DNA of 64,000 bases, from NCBI GenBank assembly GCA_963785035.1, contig CAWATG010000011.1, positions 1 to 64,000 of the forward strand, written 5' to 3'. Both the position numbers and the translations under genes were made by a program. The notes under the pieces are model-generated. The model ran no database searches, was not told the origin of the DNA, and was given only the letters and a program-made list of their open reading frames with translations. Below, piece after piece: positions 47,358 to 56,270 of this stretch. Origin of the DNA: CAWATG01 sp963785035 (GTDB lineage Bacteria > Actinomycetota > Acidimicrobiia > IMCC26256 > CAWATG01). Every line of letters starts with the position of its first letter. Position 1 is the first letter of the stretch.

Positions 47358-47452
47358 GCCGAACGGCGCGACGACCGTCGCCGCGGCCTCCACCACAGAT
47401 GGCGATCCGAACCGGATCCCTACCCCGAAGCCCACCATGATAGAAACAGGGA

Positions 47453-48884
47453 GTGGAGCACTCAGGGGACGCTCGGGCGGCCGCACGTGGGTTCTCCGCC
47501 TCCGTTGGGTTGGTAGCGGCGGCGCGGGGCCTAGCACTCATCTTCGTGCTGGTTGCTACCCGCAAGCTGAACCCGATCGAATTCAGCAGATACGCAGTGG
47601 TCGCGGCGGCAGGCACCCTCTGCAGCGTCGTTGCGGATCTCGGTACCTCAGGTGCCATCACGCGTGCGGTCAGTCGTGACCCGACAAGATCTGGCCTGCT
47701 TCTAGAGGGGACGTTCTTGATGAGCGTCGGCCTAGGGGTCCTTGTGTACGGCGGCGGCTTCGGATACTTCCTCTTCACGCACCCTGCCGGACCGAGCGAC
47801 TGGGCGGTCGGCGGGGTCTACGTGATCGGGTCCTCCGCCCTGTCATCGATTGTCGGTGCCCTGGCTGGACGTGGGCGACTCGTGCATCGGGCGGTCGTCC
47901 AGTTCAGCGCCCACCTCGTCTCGCTCGGTGGTGGTGCGTTGGTCGTCGGCATGGGAGCCAGCCTGTCGCTCGCCTTGGTCCTGCTGTCGGCCGGTCCCAT
48001 CGCCGCGTCTGTGGTCGCCGGGTGGATGCTTCGACGTGATGGAGGGTGGTCCGGGCGACTTACGGTTGACTTCGCGGCGTGCCGCGGCCTGCTCGCGACG
48101 GCGCTGCCGTTCGCTGCGTTGGCTTCGATGGCGATGGTGGTGGCTCGAGCCGATCTTCTCGCGGCTGGCCATCCTCGGTGACTCGCGGGAGACCGCCCGA
48201 TACGAACTCGCTGTTCGAGCGGTCGAGGGGGTCGGCTTCCTCCCGCTAGCCCTCGCAACCCCCACGCTGTTCATCCTCAACAGGCGCCTGTCGACCCGAG
48301 ATGTCGATGGGGCTCAGCGAGCGTTCGACGTCCTCTTTAAGGCCGTGCTGGTTCTCGGTGTCGGGCTCTCTGCGGTGCTCACTCCACTTGCGTCGGAGAT
48401 CACGCAGTTCGCCTACGGCTCGACCTACAGGAACGCCGACGGCCCACTGGCCGTCATGAGTGCTGTTCTGTGGGTCAGCTTCCTCGTGGCCATTCAGGGT
48501 GGCCTGCTGTCGAGCTCGCAGGAACCGTGGAAGGTCGTCCCGTTTGGCGCCGCTATGGTGGTGATCAACCTCGCTGCGGTCTGCTCTCTGCTCCCGGGCT
48601 TCGGGGCAATGGGGGCGGCCTGGGCGACCGTTCTCACGCAGTGTGTGGCCGCCGTCCTCTACGCGTGGGTTGGGCTACGGCTGACGCAGGTTCGGACTAG
48701 GCGGCCACCGTGGCGAATCGTTCTGGCAGGGTCGCTCTGCGCTGCAACGGCTTGGCGATCCGCGGACCTCGGGTTGACGCTGGCCGCGGCACTCTCAATG
48801 ACTGTGTACGTCGCTGGACTTGTTGCTACGCGAGCCATCGGGCGTGACGACCTGCGGCTCATCCGCGGAAGCCTTGGGCGATAG
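47453..48884 (+). CDS. Wzx-like polysaccharide flippase
   Basis: About 478 residues with some 12-14 helices, one base shift near 48,160. N-terminal half: GFSASVGLVAAARGLALIFV, KLNPIEFSRYAVVAAAGTLC, SVVADLGTSGAITRAVSRD. C-terminal half: DSRETARYELAVRAVEGVGF, LPLALATPTLFILNRRL, AVMSAVLWVSFLVAIQGGLL. Topology and the E-F-Y-DLG pattern fit the MATE/MOP superfamily flippases that move lipid-linked repeat units. Directly downstream of the polymerase gene, upstream of an acyltransferase gene. Confidence 0.8.
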
Positions 48885-48924
48885 GGTGCAGGCACGGCCG
48901 TCAGACCCCAGGAAGGCTGAACAG

Positions 48925-49593
48925 GTGTTCTCCCGGCAGCGATTCGAAGGGCTCACGAGCCGACAATCTGTGATGGCTACTGCACAGCTGGCCGCGTGCG
49001 TCGGCCCGATGCGGATACGGGGCTTGCTCGTCAAGCCCTGGCTTCAACACTCAGGTGGGCCTCTGTTTGTGGGCCGGGGAGCCCGCATGAAGAACCCTGG
49101 GATGATTCGCCATGCTGGGCGGTTGGTCGTCGAGGACTTCGCTGAGATCCAAGGGCTGTCATCCGGGGGAATCGTGCTCGGGAGCCAAGTGTCGATCGGG
49201 CGCAACACGATGATCCGACCGTCGAGCTACTACGGAGGACCGGTCGGCGAGGGTCTGATCATGGGAGACCGGTCAAGCCTTGCCTCCGACTGCTACATCG
49301 GTTGCTCCGGGATGGTCACCATAGGCAATGACGTGATGCTGGGACCGGGCGTGCGTGTGTTCGCCGAGAATCACGAGTTCAGTGGAGCGCTAGAGCCAAT
49401 TAAGTCGCAGGGGGTTCGCCGAGCGGCCTGTGTTATCGAGGATGACTGCTGGATCGGTGCCGGATCAACGATCACGGCAGGCGTTCGAATCGGGCACGGA
49501 ACCGTCATCGGCGCTGGAAGCGTGGTCACGAAGGACATCCCACCGAAGGTCGTCGCCGCTGGCTCGCCCGCGGAGGTGATCCGGTTCCGCTAG
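48925..49593 (+). CDS. Hexapeptide-repeat acyltransferase
   Basis: About 222 residues from GTG at 48925 (AGGAAG ten bases upstream). Left-handed beta-helix repeats: GIVLGSQVSIGRNTMIRPSS, DRSSLASDCYIGCSGMVTIG, NDVMLGPGVRVFAENHEFSG (catalytic His in NHEF), CVIEDDCWIGAGSTITAGVR, IGHGTVIGAGSVVTKDIPPK. Same fold as maltose/galactoside and WbbJ-type O-acetyltransferases. Probably O-acetylates a sugar in the polymer. Confidence 0.88.
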   Translation: MFSRQRFEGLTSRQSVMATAQLAACVGPMRIRGLLVKPWLQHSGGPLFVGRGARMKNPGMIRHAGRLVVEDFAEIQGLSSGGIVLGSQVSIGRNTMIRPSSYYGGPVGEGLIMGDRSSLASDCYIGCSGMVTIGNDVMLGPGVRVFAENHEFSGALEPIKSQGVRRAACVIEDDCWIGAGSTITAGVRIGHGTVIGAGSVVTKDIPPKVVAAGSPAEVIRFR

Positions 49594-49760
49594 GTGTACG
49601 CCGTAAGTCAGGTTGGTGTTGGCAATCGCGTGATCGGCGTGTGTATTGCAGCGGTCGAACGACCGGTTACCTGGAGGTGTGGGCGATCGCCCACAGCAGG
49701 GGTCCGACCTCGCGTGGTGGACCTTCATCGCCCACCCTCACCGCTCAGGGGTGGTGGATT
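49594..49760. other. No gene recognised
   Basis: Short gap downstream of the acyltransferase. Contains GCGGTCGAACGACCGG near 49,651, a small palindrome that could act as terminator. Nothing else seen. Confidence 0.35.
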
Positions 49761-50162
49761 TCAGTGATCAACTCTGGGGAGATTCCGGTGATCGTCCGCA
49801 CAGATCAGGTCGTACGGTTCGCCGAGGTCAACAGATGAGAGCGGGTTTGCGGACTGAAGCGGCGTGGCCCCGAGCGTCTTCGAGCAGAAGTTCACAGCGT
49901 CCGGGTCGATATCCGCCCCGACGATCGTCGCGTCGGGGTAAGCGCCGCACAGGAAACGCAGCACTCGGCCATGTCCGCTCGGTAGGTCAAGAACTCGGCG
50001 AGGGGTTCCAACCCCCGCCATCCTGAGCGCGCGTTCGCAGAGCAGCAGGCCGCTGCCATCCAATGAAGAAGTAGCCGAAGGGGAGCGCGGATCGAGCATG
50101 AGGTCTCGACTCGAGACTTGGGCATTGACCCGATACCTATGACCCATGGGACGGCGCGCCAA
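49761..50162 (-). pseudogene. SAM methyltransferase, truncated
   Basis: 134 residues ending abruptly. Reads GLLLCERALRMAGVGTPRRV, LDLPSGHGRVLRFLCGAYPD (motif I), ATIVGADIDPDAVNFCSKTL and SSVDLGEPYDLI, where family members continue with WSGSL-type sequence, but here a different tail CADDHRNLPRVDH and a stop follow. The last half is missing. Gene remnant or frameshifted end. Confidence 0.6.
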
Positions 50163-50365
50163 GCTGGCCGAGACCTTGGACCGCTGGCCGTCTGAGTACC
50201 GCCTTCAGTACCGCCTTCAGTACCGCAACAGTGTCACACGAAACGTGCCGTGATCTTGACCGGCTTCCTTCACGGCGGGCGGACGGGCTCTGAACGTGGG
50301 GACCACCTGGGCTCGCCCGCGGGGATGATCCGAACCCAAGTTCCGCGAATCGAACCAGCTCCAAC
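50163..50365. other. Spacer with a 12-bp tandem repeat
   Basis: Short gap between two genes of the same direction. AGTACCGCCTTC occurs twice in full and once in part (50195-50226). No gene recognised. Confidence 0.45.
50195..50226. repeat. 12-bp tandem repeat, 2.7 copies
   Basis: AGTACCGCCTTC at 50195-50206 and 50207-50218, then AGTACCGC at 50219-50226. Confidence 0.8.
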
Positions 50366-51366
50366 TCACGGGTTCTCGGGTTCCGAAGTCGGTTCGAGCC
50401 GTCGCAGAGCAGCGCGTGCGTACGCGTTGAACTCGTCAGCGCGTCGCCGGTATATCTCTCGATTCGCGCGGGCTCAAGACGAAACGCGGACGAGAATCCA
50501 GCCAGCGCGTGGAAAGCCCCAGTGCGAGGATGAGGTCGAACACCAGGCCCCGAATGAGGCCGGCTGAGGACCGCTGTCGATACCAGCTTCGGAGTCCTGT
50601 CACCCACATGGTTGAGGCAACCGAATTCGTACGAGATGCCGCACCCAGGTGATGGGTGACCGATGCGACTGGGTAGTGCTCGATGACCCAGCGGGCATCT
50701 ACGATTCGCTGACACCACTCCATGTCCTCGGCGTACATGAACCACTTCTCCGAGAATCCGCCCACCGACCGCAGGATCGACCGCCGCGTGACCCCACGCA
50801 GGCACCGGACAACCAGCCCACGCTGTATGGCCGATCGTCGTGCTCACCAATGAAAAGGTTGAGCCCTCGTAGCGCGCGAACCCCGGGGAACGCCCGCGAC
50901 AAGCCAGCGAATGGGATGCAACCGTCGCGATCGAGGGCTGCTCTCCGGCATGGAGGACCCCCAGCCGTCCGTCCGGGTGGGCGATCTTGGGGCCGATCAG
51001 GCCGATCGAAGGCTGTGCTTCCATCCGCTCGATCATGGCTCTCACCGCCCCCGGGGCGACCACGGTGTCCGGGTTGAGCAGCATCACATACCGTCCAGCA
51101 CAAGACGGGAAGACTTGGTTGTTCGCTCGAGCGAACCCGACATTCGTCGGGTTGACGACGAGAACCACGCTGGGGAACTCGTCGCGGACCATCGTTGGGC
51201 TGTTATCCGTGGACGCGTTGTCGATGACGAACACCTCAGCGTCAAGATTGGCAAGCTCGCGGAACAGGCTCCGTAGGCACTCCCGTAGGAGTTCGCGGGT
51301 GTTCCAGTTCACAACCACGACAGAGAGCAGCATCGACTCGACGGGAAACTCTACCGGGATCGTCAC
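50366..51366 (-). CDS. GT2-family glycosyltransferase (frameshifted)
   Basis: About 330 residues of GT-A fold: LLSVVVVNWNTRELLRECLR, SLFRELANLDAEVFVIDNAS, VNPTNVGFARANNQVFPSCA, GRYVMLLNPDTVVAPGAVRA and, after frame changes near 50,890, 50,800 and 50,470, WLSGACVGVTRRSILR, GGFSEKWFMYAEDMEWCQRI. This is the rhamnosyltransferase-like class (LNPDT nucleotide/metal site; YAEDMEWC acceptor helix). GTG start overlaps the stop of the upstream GT4 gene (GTGA). Ends EFNAYARAALRRLEPTSEPE. Confidence 0.8.
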
Positions 51367-52554
51367 CGGCGCCCTCGTCCTCCGACACGAGCGAGGAGCG
51401 AGTCGAGTCCGACCAGAAATCGACGGCTGGAGAACTCCTTCTCGAATCGAGCCCGACCCGCTGCTCCCATTTGGGTAGCGCGATCAGGTCGCTCAGCAAC
51501 TCGCTCAGGCGGCTAGCCAGCTCAGCTGTCGAGCCCGACTCGAACAACAACCCCGTCTCCCCCTCAACGATCATTTCTGGAATGCCACCAGTGCGACTTC
51601 CTACGACCGGGCGGCCGGCGTGCATCGCTTCCAAGACCACCGTTGGGAGCGGGTCCGGCCGAATCGACGGGACGACGGTGATTGCTGCCCGACTAAGCAG
51701 ACTCGACGTGTCATCCCGATGTCCAAGGACATCAACCCTCTCAGTGAGCCCGAGCCGATCGACCAGGTCGATTGTGTCGGCCATCCGATAGTCCTCACCT
51801 GGTGGCGGATCGCCAGCCACAACGAACCGGACATCTGGGAAGTGGCCCGCCACCTCGGCAGCTGCGGCGAGGAACAGCTCATACCCCTTCCACGCATTCA
51901 GTCGCCCGACGAAGAGGACGAGCCGCTGTGGAGGGCGGCTGTCGGATGGCTCATCCTCGATGCCGTTGTACAAGACGCTGAGCGGAGGCATGTGGCCGGG
52001 GAACGCGCGAGCCACGTGCTGCGCGACCGCGTCCGATACCGCTACGACCTCATCTGACAGCCGTGGTGCCAGCATCAGGATGCGAGCCAGGAGCCGCGGC
52101 TGAGCGACGATCTCGTGCACGTGGGTGATCCGGCGCGCACATCCAGGCCGGCCGACGATTGCACCGACGATGAGCGCCGTTGAGTTGATGTAGACGATGT
52201 CGGCGTCGATGGTCGATGCGGCGTTCCGAATCGCGGCGCCGCGCCCTATACAGAGCGGGGAGCAACCGCGGTGCTTCGCGAAGTGTGAACAGCCGACGGC
52301 GGGCGACCGTCGAGTTCGGTTCGCTCGAACTCGATGCCAGCGTCGGCGAGCGCCGCTGACAGCCAGCCCGACCCAGAATCGCTGGGCAGGAGGACAAGGA
52401 CACGATCGCCTGCCTGCTGGCGCGTTATCGCCATTCGAAGGAGTACCCGGTCTGATCCATAGGCCTCATCAGACGAATGTATGAAGAGTAGGTTCACGAG
52501 GGCTGAGCCGTCGGCCGTGGGCTGGTCCTCAGGCCGTGCAAGCGCTGAGAACAA
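51363..52554 (-). CDS. GT4-family glycosyltransferase (frameshifted)
   Basis: About 395 residues: NLLFIHSSDEAYGSDRVLLR, RVLVLLPSDSGSGWLSAALA, EIVAQPRLLARILMLAPRLS, VLYNGIEDEPSDSR, RLVLFVGRLNAWKGYELFLA (GRLNxxKG) and donor site PSIRPDPLPTVVLEAMHAGR. The E-x7-E motif is altered (P-D-P-L-P-x3-LEAM) as in several actinobacterial members. Two or three base corrections (near 52,310, 52,200 and 51,470). Its stop overlaps the GTG of the GT2 gene. Divergent from the sulfotransferase. Confidence 0.82.
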
Positions 52555-52656
52555 CCACCCAAGCGGTGTAGCCTGGCTGACGAGGTAAGGGGCCCTGGGC
52601 TGAGTGGGGAAGGGGCCATGGCCCGGACTCTACCCCAGGGAGAGTATGGAGATCAC

Positions 52657-53577
52657 GTGAGCACTTCGGTCGATGAGGCGCCGCAACCCTTTCCGAACCT
52701 GTTCATTGTCGGTGCGGCGCGATCCGGCACCACCTCGCTCCACAACTACCTCGCCCAACATCCGCAGATCTTCATGTCATCGACTAAGGAGCCTCACTTC
52801 TTCGCTGATGTCGATCCCGATGCCGCGATGGCCCACCTGATCCGGCCGGTCAAGGACGAGCGCTCCTATCGACTGCTCTTTAAGGACGCTGTTGGCTTCC
52901 CCGTCGTCGGTCGAGTCGAGCCCCTCATACCTGTGGGACCCCACTTCTGCGCGAAGGATCCACAACGCGGTCCCCGGCGCACGGATCGTAGTCCTCCTTC
53001 GAGATCCCGTCGAGCGAGCGCGCTCCACTTCCTCGGCGATGTGCGGGAGGGCTTGCAGGATCTCGCGTTTCGTGAGGCCCTCGCGCAGGATGCCGCCGTG
53101 GCCGACAAGGAATGGGGCCGCTCAGGTCATCTCTATGTGGAGCTCGGCATGTACGCGGACCAGGTGGGCCGATATCTCGACGAGTTTCCTCGGGAGCAGA
53201 TACACGTCACCTTGTTCGACGACCTCGTTCGCACGCCCGCAGCAGTCCTCGAAGAGCTCGCGGTATTCCTCCATATCGATCTAGGGCCCATGTTGGAGGT
53301 CGACACCAGCGGTGTCCTCAACTCCTTCGCCACACCGCGGAACGATCTCGCTCGTCGAGTCATGGCGGCGGGTGGATTTCGACGACTTGCCCGACACATT
53401 GTTCCGCGCGGGCTGCGTGCCGCTGTCAGTAATCGCCTCCTTCTCCGGCGCATGGGAGACAAGCCAGCTATCGATTCCGAGACGAGGGCTCGCCTACCCG
53501 CGCTCTACGAGCCTGACCTACGGCGCCTTGAAGGCCGCCTCGGCCAGTCACTTCCGTCGCTTCGCGGACAGCCATAG
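52657..53577 (+). CDS. PAPS-dependent sulfotransferase
   Basis: About 305 residues from GTG at 52657 (GGAG nine bases before); an in-frame ATG at 52618 is possible. PAPS-binding loop: LFIVGAARSGTTSLHNYLAQ. Then HPQIFMSSTKEPHFFADVDP, and in a second frame ESSPSYLWDPTSARRIHNAV, PGARIVVLLRDPVERARS (3'-phosphate motif), back to the first frame with AYSHFLGDVREGL and HVTLFDDLVRTPAAVLEELA. Two base corrections (near 52,915 and 53,015). Suggests a sulfated surface glycan or lipid. Confidence 0.82.
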   Translation: MSTSVDEAPQPFPNLFIVGAARSGTTSLHNYLAQHPQIFMSSTKEPHFFADVDPDAAMAHLIRPVKDERSYRLLFKDAVGFPVVGRVEPLIPVGPHFCAKDPQRGPRRTDRSPPSRSRRASALHFLGDVREGLQDLAFREALAQDAAVADKEWGRSGHLYVELGMYADQVGRYLDEFPREQIHVTLFDDLVRTPAAVLEELAVFLHIDLGPMLEVDTSGVLNSFATPRNDLARRVMAAGGFRRLARHIVPRGLRAAVSNRLLLRRMGDKPAIDSETRARLPALYEPDLRRLEGRLGQSLPSLRGQP

Positions 53578-53880
53578 CGGGCCCGAGACGGTTCGCACAG
53601 CGTCGATGGTTCGATGGGCGGAAACTCAGGACCGTCGTCGGGCTGCGACCACGTGCGTCACCACGGCCTCGCACTCCTCGAGAATCGCCGCTTACCGGCA
53701 GCGATCTCCCACAACTGCCCGACCGGCACCAGCCAATCGAACGCGCGACCGCTTGTCATTGACCAGCCACGGTCCACGTTGAAGAGTCTTCAATGCCCAA
53801 GTATGCGGAGAGTCACTGCGCCACCCATGGTTTGCTGAGCTTCGAATGGCCATTTCCATTCGTTTGCACGTCGGTCGATT
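53578..53880. other. Intergenic stretch, no gene seen
   Basis: About 300 bases between convergent sulfotransferase and kinase genes. No recognisable protein in six frames and no clear hairpin. Confidence 0.4.
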
Positions 53881-55783
53881 TCAAACCGCCGACTTTCGGC
53901 ATGCCCTCGGCGAGGTCGCGTCGCCGAGGCTGATCTCATGGAGATCGATGGCGTTGTTCTCCCCAGACAGGTAGTCCCGGTACGACGAGTCGTAGTAGTA
54001 GGACGACGACCGCTCCGAGACCTTGTTCAGCACGACACCGAGTGCGGTGCGCCCAGTTGTCTCGATCAAGTCCGCGGCGCGCCCGAGGGCGCCGCTCTTC
54101 GTGTCGCCGGCGGCCGCGACCAACACGACGCCATCAACGCGGCTGGCGAGCACGAGCGGGTCGCTCACCGCTAACACCGGGGGGCAATCGAAGATGGCGA
54201 TGTCGAAGAGATGCGGGAGTTGGTCGATGAGGACCGCCATCCTCTTGGAGCCGAGCAACTCCGCCGGGTTCGGCGGGATGGTCCCCGCCAAGAACAGGTA
54301 GAGGCCGCTCACATCGGTGGGGCGTAGGTAGTTGGCTGTGAGGCGTAGGTAGTCCATCGACGATTCGTCGCCCACGACCCCGTGGTCGGTTGCAAGGAAG
54401 TTCGTGAGACCACCGTTCTCGTTCGGCATCCCGAAGAGCTTCGCGACGGTCGGCTTGCGAAGGTCTGCGGAAATCAACACAGTCCTCAAGCCGGACCGCG
54501 CAAAGGCGACTGCCAGGTTCGCCGCTACCGAGGACTTGCCGTCGCCACCGACCGGACTCGTGATAGCGAGGCGCTTGATCGGCTTGTCGACGCCAAGAAA
54601 CTGGATCGTGCTTCGCAGGCCACGCATCGATTCGGCAAAGTGCTCATGTGGGCGATCGAGCATGGTGATGCTCGGTGCCAACGTGTTCGCCATGGCGGCT
54701 TTGCCCTTGGCGGCTTTGGTCGTCGCCGCTTTGGCCATTGCGTCGTCGAACGGCAATTCGGCCAGCACCCGAAGGCCACACGCCCGGGCAACGTCGTCAC
54801 GGTCGCGGACCCGGTCGTCGAGGAGGTCTCGCAACATGGCGATGCCGAGACCCAAGAGGAGCCCCAACACCCCGCCAAGCGCAGCGTCGCGTTTGGGTTT
54901 GGGGCTCACGGGCGCGCCGGGAGTCTCTGCCAGGTTCAGGAGCTCCGCCTCACCCCGTTTCAGGCTGCTTTCCACCAGAAGGTCCTGCTGGCGCCCGTAG
55001 AGACTCTCATACTGCTGGGCGGCGGCGTACCGCGCGGCCTTGAGACCCTCGTCGGTCGTGGGCAAGGACTCATCGGTCGGTGGGGTAGGAGCCGCGCTGG
55101 ATTCGGGCGGTGTGGGAGCTGCTGCTGCGGGTGGAGGTGTCGGGGCTACCGTCGCGGGTGGCGTCAGTGTCGCGGTCGCCCCGGGAGTGAACGGAAGCGC
55201 AGCGATCTTGGCATCGAGCTGGGCGATCTGGGTTTGCAGACCTTGGAGCTTGACCTCTATCTGCGCGGCAGACTCGTCGAGGTTCGCGACGGCGAACTTG
55301 CGGCGGTTCTCGATGTAGGCCTTGGCAACCGCGTTCGCGGCGTCGCGAGCCCAGACGCGATCGCCATCGCGTGCGGAGATCCGCACCGTCTCGCTCTCGC
55401 CCGGCGCACCGACCGAGATCGCGCTCTGCACACGGGTGGCAGTCGCACCATCACCGAGTGCCTTCGCGGCCTCCGCAGCGACAGCTTCGCTCTTGATCAC
55501 CTCGATCTGCCCTGCAGAATAGCGGGGGAAATCGATCACGCTGCTGGCGTTCGGGCTGATGGTCTCGCGGGGATCGTTCGGGCGGAGCTGTACGTCGGCA
55601 GTCGCTTGATAGACGGGCGTCTTCAGACGCCGAGGAGATCCCCGCGACCGCCGCCACGAGGACGATCGCCTCGATGACGATCCACTTCTGGCGCTTGAAG
55701 AGACTGATATAGCGCCGCAGCTCAAGAGGTTCGGCGTCGAGTGCAGGGGATTCCACGGGAACGAGACTCCTCGAGTCGACCAA
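53881..55783 (-). CDS. Wzz-like chain-length regulator fused to BY-kinase
   Basis: About 634 residues, one base shift near 55,635. N-terminal Wzz part: LRRYISLFKRQKWIVIEAIV, then TPVYQATADVQLRPNDPRET and a coiled-coil LDESAAQIEVKLQGLQTQIA. Residues about 198-245 are a Pro/Ala/Thr-rich insertion. A second helix (AALGGVLGLLLGLGIAMLRD) precedes the cytoplasmic kinase: Walker A TSPVGGDGKSSVAANLA near 414, Walker A' ISADLRKPTVAKLFG, Walker B IFDCPPVLAVSD near 529, and a C-terminal tyrosine cluster SSSYYYDSSYRDYLS near 595. Autophosphorylating kinase controlling polymer length and export. Confidence 0.88.
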
Positions 55784-55880
55784 CCGGCACCGGGATTCTA
55801 GATCTGCGTCGTCCGCTGCGTCCTACGGACGCAGCGGCCCGCTACGGAACGCAGCCAGTGGTGAGGCGAAGCGCGGCGGA

Positions 55881-56180
55881 TCAGGGTGACGCGGGAGGGC
55901 ACTTGATGATGTGGATCTCCCACCAGCCGTGGCGCCAACGCCATTTCTTTCCGATCCGTTGCCAATGTCCGGGGTGCCACTCGCGCGTCGTGCAAATACG
56001 CTTGTGCCGGTGGTGCCGTCGGTGGGACACATGATGACGGTCGTCACCGCGAGACGACCTGTTGCTCGACGCGCCACCCGCAGTGGGGACCAGCAGGAGC
56101 CCCAATGCCAACACGAGCACGAAGCTCACTGCGACGACACGATGGCGGATCGAACGGGTGAGCCGCGTCAGTGCGTTCAT
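55881..56180 (-). CDS. Small secreted His/Arg-rich protein
   Basis: 99 residues. Signal peptide MNALTRLTRSIRHRVVAVSF, VLVLALGLLLVPTAGGASS. The mature 60 residues are rich in H, R and W: DRHHVSHRRHHRHKRICTTR, EWHPGHWQRIGKKWRWRHGW, WEIHIIKCPPASP, with two cysteines. No family recognised. It lies 97 bases upstream of the Wzz/kinase gene, same direction. Metal or polymer binding would be a guess. Confidence 0.6.
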   Translation of the reverse strand: MNALTRLTRSIRHRVVAVSFVLVLALGLLLVPTAGGASSNRSSRGDDRHHVSHRRHHRHKRICTTREWHPGHWQRIGKKWRWRHGWWEIHIIKCPPASP

Positions 56181-56270
56181 GTCGCCTCCCAGGCATCAAT
56201 ACGGTTGGCAGCCGCTCGTAGGTCGTTGCCGAGGAACGCTACACGCTCTGCGCGCGAAATACCATGACAA

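Noticed and set aside
54382..55677. Plus-strand open frame of about 431 codons opposite the Wzz/BY-kinase
   Set aside because: Antisense to a protein with clear Walker motifs and coiled-coil.
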